Source: Candidatus Thiothrix putei
Lineage (GTDB): Bacteria > Pseudomonadota > Gammaproteobacteria > Thiotrichales > Thiotrichaceae
Direction of reading: 5' to 3'
Assembly: GCA_029972225.1 (NCBI GenBank)
Contig: CP124756.1
Span: forward strand, 1,966,001-2,030,000
DNA: 64,000 nt
Shown: positions 57,095 through 64,000 of the stretch, in pieces
Position numbering within the stretch: the stretch's first letter is position 1
Layout: each line of letters begins with the position of its first letter
Made by a program: the position numbers and the translations under genes
Notes under the pieces: model-generated
Databases searched by the model: none
What the model was told of the DNA's origin: nothing
The model's input: only the letters and a program-made list of their open reading frames with translations

Positions 57095-57241
57095 GACTAA
57101 CGTAAACCAATAGACCTAATGTCGCCGTTAAAAACGACATCCTGTCGCATATTTCCGACTGGATGCCAATGATTTCAAGGAATTCTAGCGTATCCTTCCG
57201 CGCAATACGACCTACACGGGAAGTGGCAAACGACTCGTTAT

Positions 57242-57269
57242 CTATATATAATGAACCAATTGTATATAG
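57242..57269. promoter_or_regulatory. Palindromic promoter/operator of the third TA module
   Basis: CTATATA (57242-57248) and TATATAG (57263-57269) form an inverted repeat spaced 14 bp apart. A TATAAT -10 box is embedded (57247-57252). The antitoxin ATG is 12 bp further on with AGGAG between. This is the usual layout for autoregulation by an antitoxin. A -35 element is not evident. Confidence 0.55.
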
Positions 57270-57280
57270 GAGTACGCCCC

Positions 57281-57538
57281 ATGCAAGCAGGACTCGCCGA
57301 AATCCAGAAAAACATCGCCATCCTCACCACGCTCACGGAGCCGTTGCAGATCGTGGATAAACGCCGCAAGCAAATCATTGCCACGGTTTACCCTCGTCTT
57401 GTTACCCACAATGCCCAACGGCTGGCTGGCAAATACCGCCAGCGCATCCCAACCGCCCTACGCGCTGCCTCGTTTGAAGAAGCCCGCGAAGTTGCCCTGT
57501 TAGCGGCGATGAAGGAAAAATATGACGTTGCTGATTGA
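57281..57538 (+). CDS. Antitoxin of the third PIN module
   Basis: An 85-residue protein starting MQAGLAEIQKNIAILTTLTEPLQIVDKRRKQIIATVYP, which resembles a Phd/YefM-like or related antitoxin head. A helical C-terminus (PTALRAASFEEAREVALLAAMKEKYD) could bind the toxin. The ribosome site AGGAG precedes ATG 57281. An upstream ATG at 57251 lies in the operator region. Its end overlaps the toxin gene by 17 bp. Confidence 0.8.
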   Translation: MQAGLAEIQKNIAILTTLTEPLQIVDKRRKQIIATVYPRLVTHNAQRLAGKYRQRIPTALRAASFEEAREVALLAAMKEKYDVAD

Positions 57539-57905
57539 TACCAATATCATCCTCCGCTACCTCGTGGGCGACCATGCCGAATTTCTGGCGAAATCCACCG
57601 AACTGTTTGCAGAGGTTGAACGCGGCGAGCAAAACATCATTATCCTCGACAGCGTAGTGATGGAGGCGTTTTTTGTCCTGACCAAATTCTACCAACTGCC
57701 CAAGGCGGAAGTGATCGACGACCTCAAGACCATTCTCGCCTTCGCAGGCGTGATCAATGACGACAAGTTCCAGATTATCGAAACGCTCAACCTCGTCCTC
57801 TACAAAAACATCGACTTCGTGGACGCGCTATTGTGCGTGAAAAGCAAGCTGTACGGGCTGGAATTGTTCAGCTTCGATGACCGCCTGAACAAACGCTGTT
57901 CCTGA
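57522..57905 (+). CDS. PIN-domain toxin (VapC-like), third module
   Basis: A 127-residue PIN ribonuclease: MTLLIDTNIILRYLVGD holds the first Asp, VVMEAFFVLTKFYQLP the Glu, NIDFVDALLCVKSKL the second Asp pair, and LFSFDDRLNKRCS the last. It fits the VapC group that cuts tRNA or rRNA. It follows its antitoxin on the plus strand, upstream of the ATPase gene. Expression may read through toward jetD. Confidence 0.9.
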   Translation: MTLLIDTNIILRYLVGDHAEFLAKSTELFAEVERGEQNIIILDSVVMEAFFVLTKFYQLPKAEVIDDLKTILAFAGVINDDKFQIIETLNLVLYKNIDFVDALLCVKSKLYGLELFSFDDRLNKRCS

Positions 57906-57985
57906 CAATGGCTATCCACTTAAAGCGGAACAGTTTGTCAGTCCCTCGAAGATTCTCACCCCTCAGCTCGATTCCTGTCGCCTCA

Positions 57986-57994
57986 TGCTATAAT
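57986..57994 (+). promoter_or_regulatory. Extended -10 promoter upstream of the ATPase-jetD unit
   Basis: TGCTATAAT is a perfect extended -10 (TGn plus TATAAT) located 27 bp before the ATPase ATG. No good -35 is needed for this class. It would drive the AAA-ATPase gene, jetD and the SNF2-type gene, independently of the jetABC promoter. The CRISPR leader has the same TGCTATAAT box. Confidence 0.6.
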
Positions 57995-58021
57995 CACCCC
58001 ATCGCCCAACAGAATAAGCAC

Positions 58022-59824
58022 ATGGACATGATCAAGTTTCCCTACGCCATCAGTGACTTTCACCTATTACGCACTAAGCCTTACCTGTACCTTGACCGGA
58101 CAGACTGTATTACCAGACTCGAAGAGTCAGGGCGGCAACTGGTGTTTCTGCGCCCGCGCCGTTTCGGCAAATCGCTGTTGCTGTCCATGCTCGCCAATTA
58201 CTACGACATCAACACGGCAGGGGAGTTTGAAACCCTGTTCGGCGGGTTGGCGGTCGGCAACGATCCCACGCCCGAACATAACCAATACCTGATCCTGCGC
58301 TGGGATTTTTCCAAGGTATCAGGGCAAGGCGATGTGGAGCAGATTAAGCAGAATTTGTTCAAACACCTCAATGAACGTATGACAGATTTTGTGCAAAATT
58401 ACCAAGCCTTGCTACGGTTTCCCGTGCGTATCTACGATGACGATGCACTGGCGACCTTTGAATCTCTAAGCAGTGTTGTCAAAAATAGCGGTCATACTGC
58501 CTACTTGCTGATCGACGAATACGACAACTTCGCCAACGAAGTCTTGGTGCATGACGCGGGTAATACCAAACGCTACTACGACTTGCTGGAAAGCGAGGGT
58601 ATCGTCAAAACGCTGTTCAAGGTGATCAAAGGCAACGTGTCTGAGGGCAAAATTGCCCGCGTCTTCATCACCGGCGTGTCGCCCTTGGTGTTGAGTGATA
58701 TGACCAGCGGCTATAACGTAGCCACCAATATTTCGCTGGATGAAGATTTCAACGGGATATGCGGGATTGCTGAGGCGGAATTGAGCGGCTTAGTCAGCGA
58801 AGTCTTGCACGACTGCGGTCTACCCGCCACGCAAGCTGCTACGGTGTTGGACACCATGCGCCAGTTTTACAACGGCTACCGCTTTTGTGCCGATGCCCGC
58901 TTCCCCACGGTTTATAACCCCACTTTGTGCTTTTACTTTTTGCGGGCGTATCAAAAACGCTGCAAGCCACCAGCGGAAATGCTGGATGCTAATCTCGCCA
59001 TGGATGCCAGCCGCGTGCGTTACATCGCCAGCCTGCCCGAAGGTGGCAATGTCATCGCCAATATCCTCGACGAACAAAATCCGGTATTGCTGCCCTATTT
59101 GGAAACGCAATTCGGTGTGGAGCAATTGCACCGGCTGCAAACTGACCCGCGTTACATGGCATCCTTGCTGTATTTCTTCGGGGTATTAACCATCGGCGGC
59201 ACGGCAGGGCCATTGGAAGAAATGAAGCTGGAAGTGCCGAATCGGGTTATTTTTGCGCTGTATGTGGACACCTTGCGTGAAAAAGCCTTACCCGATTTGG
59301 CAGACCGTCGCCACGTTGAAGCGCTTGCTAAACAGTTTTATCAAACGGCAGATTTGCATCCCTTAGCCGATTACCTTGAAACCCGCTATTTCAAGGCATT
59401 CAACAACCGTGATTATAAGTGGAGCAATGAACTCACCATCAAAACCGCGTTTATGAGCCTGTTATTCGATGATATGTATTACATCATGGACTCGGAGGCG
59501 GCACTGCAACGGCGTTATGCGGATTTGTTGATGATTATTCGCCCCGACCAACGCCGCTTGGCAGCGTTGAACGACTTCGTGCTGGAATTTAAATACCTGC
59601 GATTGAAAGCACTGGGGCTGACGGCAGAAGAGGTACGGGCGCAAAGCCGTGAAGCCTTGCAACAACTGCCTGCGGTACAAGAAGCTATTCAAGCAGCCTT
59701 ATTGCAATTGCAGGATTACCGCCGCGTATTGGTGGAAAAATACCGCGAACCGCAGCGTTTACACTGCTTTGCGGTTGTCGCATTGGGCTTTGAGCGGTTG
59801 GTTTGGGTGGAGCTGGGGGAATAG
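58022..59824 (+). CDS. AAA-ATPase with PD-(D/E)XK nuclease-like C-terminus
   Basis: A 600-residue protein of the common AAA-ATPase-like plus PD-(D/E)XK group. The start FPYAISDFHLLRTKPYLYLDRTDCI and Walker A in LRPRRFGKSLLLS (Lys50) are diagnostic, and Walker B is in AYLLIDEYDNFANEVL. The C-terminus (RPDQRRLAALNDFVLEFKYLRLKALG) carries the E-x-K of a nuclease-like fold. These proteins are numerous in bacteria; a role in defence or mobile DNA is suspected but not settled. ATG 58022 (MDMIKFPY) is chosen over open sequence upstream. Its stop is ten bases before the jetD TTG, so the two are coupled. Confidence 0.88.
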   Translation: MDMIKFPYAISDFHLLRTKPYLYLDRTDCITRLEESGRQLVFLRPRRFGKSLLLSMLANYYDINTAGEFETLFGGLAVGNDPTPEHNQYLILRWDFSKVSGQGDVEQIKQNLFKHLNERMTDFVQNYQALLRFPVRIYDDDALATFESLSSVVKNSGHTAYLLIDEYDNFANEVLVHDAGNTKRYYDLLESEGIVKTLFKVIKGNVSEGKIARVFITGVSPLVLSDMTSGYNVATNISLDEDFNGICGIAEAELSGLVSEVLHDCGLPATQAATVLDTMRQFYNGYRFCADARFPTVYNPTLCFYFLRAYQKRCKPPAEMLDANLAMDASRVRYIASLPEGGNVIANILDEQNPVLLPYLETQFGVEQLHRLQTDPRYMASLLYFFGVLTIGGTAGPLEEMKLEVPNRVIFALYVDTLREKALPDLADRRHVEALAKQFYQTADLHPLADYLETRYFKAFNNRDYKWSNELTIKTAFMSLLFDDMYYIMDSEAALQRRYADLLMIIRPDQRRLAALNDFVLEFKYLRLKALGLTAEEVRAQSREALQQLPAVQEAIQAALLQLQDYRRVLVEKYREPQRLHCFAVVALGFERLVWVELGE

Positions 59825-59834
59825 AGGAAAGACT

Positions 59835-61031
59835 TTGATCACCCCCGCCGACATCCGCACCAAAGCCCAAAAACTCTGGGACAGCGGGCGCATCCTGCAA
59901 GACGCATGGGAAGCAGGCGAGCTGTTCCCGTGGGAAATCCCCTTCCGCAAGCCCAACGCCAGCGCACAAATGGAACAGTTCGCCCAAGTGCGCGGCTGGA
60001 TCACCACCCTCAAACAAGCCAGCGTTGAGGCAAAAGGCTACGGCTACCGCATCGGCTACCGCGAAGTACAGCACCGCCAACTCGGCACACAACTGTTGCC
60101 GGACACGATCAGCTTCGACACCCGCGATGATTTGCTACGCTTCATCCAGAAAAAACAGGTATTCCCCGCCCTGTACCAAACCGGGCTAGAAACCGCCACC
60201 GAATTTCCAGTGTTACGCGCATGGTTGCTCAAATACCCCACCAAACTGATGGAACACGCATCAGTCTGGCCTGCCTTACTGGCAGTATGCCGCTATTTCC
60301 TGCACCAGCCGCGCCCGGAACGTTACCTACGCGAACTCGACATCCCCGGCGTAGACAGCAAATTCATCGGGCAACACAAAGCGATTTTGAGCGAATTGCT
60401 GGATGCCGTACTGCCAGAATCCGCCATTGACCCCGATAGTACCGGCCTGCGCCAATACGGTTTCGAGCGCCGTTATGGCTTGAAATACGACGAACCGCTG
60501 TTACGCCTGCGCTTGCTGGATACCGCCCTCAGCCCGGTCGCAGGTATAACCGATGTCAGCCTGCCGTTATCGCAACTGGCGCAATGGGAAATCCCCTGCC
60601 AGCGCGTGTTTGTCACCGAAAACAAAACCAACGGTCTGAGTTTTCCCGCCACGGCGCAAGCCATCGTGATCTTCGGGCTTGGTTACGGCGTAGATGCCTT
60701 GGCAGAAATCCCTTGGTTGCACACCCGCCCGCTGATTTACTGGGGCGACCTCGACACCCACGGCTTCTCGATCCTGTCGCGGCTGCGCCGCTATTTCCCG
60801 CACACCCAGTCCCTGCTGATGGATGCGCCAACCTTGCAGCAATACGCGCATTTATGCGTCGAAGAGCCGGAAAACGCCCGCTGTACTGATATACTCCAGC
60901 ACTTGCAGCCGGAAGAAGCCGCCGTTTACCAACACTTGCAACAAACCCATCAGCGGCTGGAACAGGAACGGATTCCGATGGCTTATCTCCAACAACAATT
61001 GACCCAGTTGACACATGACCTCGAAATTTGA
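59835..61031 (+). CDS. jetD: Wadjet JetD (DUF3322/DUF2220, TOPRIM nuclease)
   Basis: A 398-residue nuclease subunit. The N-terminal DUF3322 arm starts ITPADIRTKAQKLWDSGRIL and includes SVEAKGYGYRIGYREVQHRQLG. The C-terminal TOPRIM (DUF2220) part has the glutamate in VFVTENKTNGLSF (Glu262) and the acidic triad in IYWGDLDTHGFSIL (Asp305, Asp307). JetD cuts both strands of small circular DNA after JetABC finishes extrusion. The start is TTG 59835 with a strong GAGGAAAG site, since no ATG lies near. It is 4.4 kb away from jetC. The end overlaps the next gene by 17 bp. Confidence 0.9.
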   Translation: MITPADIRTKAQKLWDSGRILQDAWEAGELFPWEIPFRKPNASAQMEQFAQVRGWITTLKQASVEAKGYGYRIGYREVQHRQLGTQLLPDTISFDTRDDLLRFIQKKQVFPALYQTGLETATEFPVLRAWLLKYPTKLMEHASVWPALLAVCRYFLHQPRPERYLRELDIPGVDSKFIGQHKAILSELLDAVLPESAIDPDSTGLRQYGFERRYGLKYDEPLLRLRLLDTALSPVAGITDVSLPLSQLAQWEIPCQRVFVTENKTNGLSFPATAQAIVIFGLGYGVDALAEIPWLHTRPLIYWGDLDTHGFSILSRLRRYFPHTQSLLMDAPTLQQYAHLCVEEPENARCTDILQHLQPEEAAVYQHLQQTHQRLEQERIPMAYLQQQLTQLTHDLEI

Positions 61032-64000
61032 CGAAACAAAATTCTTTCACCTTTCTGAAAGCACCCAGCAGTTGCTGGAATTCATGTCCATTATCTACGC
61101 GCCGATAGCGGCAACCCCGTTGTCAAAACTGTCTCCGGTGAATATGGACGTTAAAGTATTGCGCCCCTTGCTGGACGATCTAGTGCGTCTCGATTATCTC
61201 ACTGTTACCAGCAATAACTATTACGCATGTACGCCTGAGACTCGTGATGAATTGACCCGCCGTAGTTTGCAGCATGGGCGATTTGCTGCCTTGGCAAAGG
61301 TGGTGGATATTCACATCAGCCCAGAGCAACCAGCAAAGTGGTTTGGGCATAAAATCTGGACGGATGCGGATCACGCCTTACGCGACCTACGTTTGCAGGC
61401 ACTGTTCGGCAATGGCAGAACGTTGGCGATGTTACTGGAACGTGCTAATCAGCAATGCGCCAATAGTCCCAAATTTCAACCGCATCCGTGGTTCACTTTG
61501 TGGGGAAAGTCGCTAGACCCCGCGTGGCTACCGTTTATTCCTGAAACCATTTTCCTGCAATTTATCGCCCCGATTTATTTATCAGTGGCTGACAAGAATA
61601 ACGAGAATGTCAGCCCACTTTGGGCGCATTGCCAGCAACTGCTGCAAGCCGAACAGATGGATACCAGCGCACTCTGGACAGTGTTTGGTGGCACGTATTA
61701 TTGGCAAATGTTCCAGCGCCAACAATGGGCAAGCCCGTTGGCAGCGCAACCGCCAGCCGATAGCGGGGTACGTTTGGAATACTGGCATCTGTTTGCTTCG
61801 GCTCAGGCACTTTCCCAAGGCAAGCGGGATGAAGCCATCAGCCTGTACCAAGCAGGTTTGAAACTGTTGCGCAAACGTCAAGGCAGCCGTAAGGCGTTGT
61901 ACGGTACACCATTGGAAGTCGTGTATGTCCTCGCGCTATTGTTGGACGGTTCGGCAACATCGCTCAAGGAAATTCCCATCTATTTCAAAGAGTTTGGTGG
62001 TGGTAACAAAACCTATCAGGCACTGGCGCACTTCGCCAGTTCACGCCTAATGGGTAAGGCAGAGGCGCTGGATGATGACCTGGAATCGTGGCAACAAACG
62101 CCTTTATCGTTTTTGTTTGCCTTGATCGTGCGCCATTGGTTGGAGCAAACCATCCCTAGCACATGGTTAGAAGCGGCTGTCATTCGCTATCAGCAGATGG
62201 CAAGTATCGGCTATACGTGGTTGGCAAACGAATACGCTGCCGCATTAGCGCAACTGCTACCCAGCAAAGACAAACGCAAGTCTTACTATGTCGATTCATC
62301 CGCTGCCACACACACCGAGGCAGGCACGCAACCGCTGATTACCCTGTATCAACCTCAACCCGCGTGGGAACGTACCTTGCAGGCGTTGCAGCGTTTAGGC
62401 GCAGCCGCCCCCAGCAAGTCTGCCGCAACCGCCAAAGTGGGTGCTGAACGGGTCATCTGGGAATTAAGCAAGCAAAAATACGCTTCTCAAACCGAGTATT
62501 CCATTCATCCTACTTTGCAGAAAGCCACCAAAACGGGCTGGTCGGCGGGGCGCAATATTGCCCTGAAACGCCTTGCCACCGAGCCGGAAACGGTTGCTGC
62601 CCTGAGTGAGGAAGATCGGCGTATCTGCCAAGGTATCCACCTCTACAGCTATGGCTATTACGAAAAAAGCTACGAACTGCACATTGCCAATGTGTGGCAA
62701 CACCTGATTGGGCATCCGCGTGTATTCTGGGTGGGAGCGACGAATTCCCCGCTCGACATCCAGCAAGGGCGTGAAGAACTGCAAATTCTCAAGGAAAAGG
62801 GCAAGCTACGCATCAAGCTGTTCCCCGAATTACCGCATCCCAGCGAGGCATACAAAGCCGACAGCTATTTTGTGGTGGAAGAAACCACCCTGCAACTCAA
62901 GCTCTACAAACTCACTGCCAGCGTATTGCAATTGCACAGCATTTTGGGCAAGTCCGGTTTGCTTGTTCCCGCTGAAGCGGAAGCGACTGTCCGCCAAACC
63001 CTGTCTGCACTTGCGCCGCTGATCACCATTCAGTCCGACATTGCGGGCATGGATAACGCTGAAACGGTCGAAGCCGATCCACGTTTGCACATCCACCTAT
63101 TGCCGTGGGGCGAAGGCTTGCGGATGCTGATGCGCGTGCAACCTTTCGGCAACATTGGCCCGATCTTTCCACCGGGCAGTGGGCGCAGTAATGCCATGAC
63201 CGAAGTTGACCGCAAGCCGCTCAAAACCACCCGCAACCTCAAGCAAGAGCGCAAACAGGCGGACGCTCTGCTACAAGATTGCCCCGCTTTATCCACTTGG
63301 GAAGACCCCAGCGATGACCTGTTGCTGGACGACCCCGAACAATGCCTTGAAGCCCTGCAACAACTTCACGCCCTCGGCGACAAAGTAACGCTGGCATGGC
63401 CGGAAGGCGAGAAGTTGCGCATTACCCAGCAGGTCAGTGGCAACAATCTTTCACTCAAGATCAAGCAATCCGGCGAATGGTTTGACATCGACGGCAAGCT
63501 GTACATTGATGAAAACCTCGTGCTGACCTTGCGTCAATTACTCGACCTCAGCCAAACCGCGAAAGGGCGTTTTGTGCAACTGGCAGACGGGCAATTCCTT
63601 ACTCTGACGCGCCAGTTTCAGAAAAAGCTCGATACCTTACGCGCTTATGCGGAAACGTCCGGTAAGCAGGGCTTGAAAGTCGGCGCACTCGCAGGCATGG
63701 CGTTGGAAGATTTCATCGACGAAGCAGGCAAACTCGAAACCGACAAACACTGGAAAGCACAAGTTACCAAGCTGAAAAACGTGCGTAATAGCCAGCCAGT
63801 TGTGCCTGCCAATTTGCAGGCGGATTTGCGTGACTACCAAACCGAAGGTTTCCGCTGGATGATGCGTTTGGCGGAATGGGGTGTGGGCGGCTGTCTGGCA
63901 GACGATATGGGGTTGGGCAAAACCGTGCAGACGCTGGGTTTGCTGCTGGCGCGTGCTGATAAGGGTGCGGCGTTGGTGGTTGCGCCGGTTTCGGTGTGCA
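61015..64000 (+). CDS. SNF2-family helicase (partial, runs off the window)
   Basis: At least 995 residues, open to the last base. A long N-terminal region has no motif I recognise (it starts MTSKFDETKFFHLSESTQQLLEFMSIIY). The SNF2 helicase core begins near residue 930 with LQADLRDYQTEGFRWMMRLAEW, followed by motif I in LADDMGLGKTVQTLGLLL (Lys969) and APVSVC at the cut. Related proteins translocate on double-stranded DNA and may displace proteins. The ATG at 61015 lies inside the jetD end (17-bp overlap), which suggests joint translation. Whether it belongs to Wadjet or is another defence gene cannot be told from the part present. Confidence 0.88.
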   Translation, partial: MTSKFDETKFFHLSESTQQLLEFMSIIYAPIAATPLSKLSPVNMDVKVLRPLLDDLVRLDYLTVTSNNYYACTPETRDELTRRSLQHGRFAALAKVVDIHISPEQPAKWFGHKIWTDADHALRDLRLQALFGNGRTLAMLLERANQQCANSPKFQPHPWFTLWGKSLDPAWLPFIPETIFLQFIAPIYLSVADKNNENVSPLWAHCQQLLQAEQMDTSALWTVFGGTYYWQMFQRQQWASPLAAQPPADSGVRLEYWHLFASAQALSQGKRDEAISLYQAGLKLLRKRQGSRKALYGTPLEVVYVLALLLDGSATSLKEIPIYFKEFGGGNKTYQALAHFASSRLMGKAEALDDDLESWQQTPLSFLFALIVRHWLEQTIPSTWLEAAVIRYQQMASIGYTWLANEYAAALAQLLPSKDKRKSYYVDSSAATHTEAGTQPLITLYQPQPAWERTLQALQRLGAAAPSKSAATAKVGAERVIWELSKQKYASQTEYSIHPTLQKATKTGWSAGRNIALKRLATEPETVAALSEEDRRICQGIHLYSYGYYEKSYELHIANVWQHLIGHPRVFWVGATNSPLDIQQGREELQILKEKGKLRIKLFPELPHPSEAYKADSYFVVEETTLQLKLYKLTASVLQLHSILGKSGLLVPAEAEATVRQTLSALAPLITIQSDIAGMDNAETVEADPRLHIHLLPWGEGLRMLMRVQPFGNIGPIFPPGSGRSNAMTEVDRKPLKTTRNLKQERKQADALLQDCPALSTWEDPSDDLLLDDPEQCLEALQQLHALGDKVTLAWPEGEKLRITQQVSGNNLSLKIKQSGEWFDIDGKLYIDENLVLTLRQLLDLSQTAKGRFVQLADGQFLTLTRQFQKKLDTLRAYAETSGKQGLKVGALAGMALEDFIDEAGKLETDKHWKAQVTKLKNVRNSQPVVPANLQADLRDYQTEGFRWMMRLAEWGVGGCLADDMGLGKTVQTLGLLLARADKGAALVVAPVSVC

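Noticed and set aside
59649..59834. An upstream extension of jetD by 62 codons.
   Set aside because: It lies in another frame of the ATPase gene. The TTG at 59835 has a strong ribosome site and begins the conserved ITPADIRTKA sequence.

Overview
The window looks like chromosome of a gammaproteobacterium. The block rpoE-rseA-rseB-rseC-mucD-lepA-lepB-DUF4845-rnc-era-recO-pdxJ-acpS is a classic gammaproteobacterial stress and housekeeping operon. The yfhM-pbpC pair, a PhoPQ-like two-component system and a YcfD/RoxA-type hydroxylase agree with this. A sulfur-oxidising Thiothrix-like member of the Thiotrichales is my guess from the overall flavour; I could not test it. No rRNA and no prophage are visible.

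Layout. 0-12.4 kb: a CBS-domain protein, one tRNA-Ala and two tandem tRNA-Glu genes, a small membrane protein, the alpha-2-macroglobulin/penicillin-binding protein 1C pair (yfhM-pbpC), and a PepSY-PhoP-PhoQ-like signalling operon split by an IS630-family element. 12.5-15 kb: a ribosomal oxygenase gene and purB. 15.3-32.3 kb: a type I-C CRISPR-Cas locus (cas3-cas5-cas8[-internal cas11]-cas7-[PIN toxin/antitoxin]-cas4-cas1-cas2). It is followed by a leader, an array of 109 repeats, a 127-nt interruption holding a piece related to the leader, and a terminal mini-array of three full repeats and one truncated repeat. 32.4-47.8 kb: nadB, the sigma-E regulon operon through acpS (with an IS1595-family element between lepA and lepB and a MITE-like repeat at the start of recO), and a hybrid histidine kinase. 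47.9-64 kb: cysM and a defence region built on a Wadjet (JetABCD) anti-plasmid system. An extra AlbA_2/Schlafen-type ATPase-like gene is coupled into the jet operon. jetD is separated from jetC by about 4.4 kb carrying two PIN-domain toxin-antitoxin modules, a GNAT acetyltransferase, a small hypothetical gene and an AAA-ATPase/PD-(D/E)XK protein. A SNF2-family helicase gene overlaps the end of jetD and runs off the window.

How the parts work together. Cas3, Cas5, Cas7, Cas8 and Cas11 would form the I-C Cascade and effector, and Cas4-Cas1-Cas2 would acquire spacers. Spacer pairs inside the array overlap on opposite strands, and from these the PAM 5'-TTC can be read without any database. The toxin-antitoxin pair overlaps cas4 and has its own palindromic operator, so it may stabilise or report on the cas operon. 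JetA, JetB and JetC form an SMC-like loop extruder and JetD is the nuclease subunit that cuts small circular DNA. A terminator overlaps the jetC stop codon and an extended -10 promoter lies upstream of the ATPase-jetD unit, so jetABC and jetD are probably transcribed separately here.

The points most worth following up are the TA module embedded in the cas operon, the enlarged and split Wadjet locus, the 16-nt head-to-head spacer overlaps, the leader remnant near the array's distal end, and an apparent one-base deletion in the second PDZ domain of mucD.
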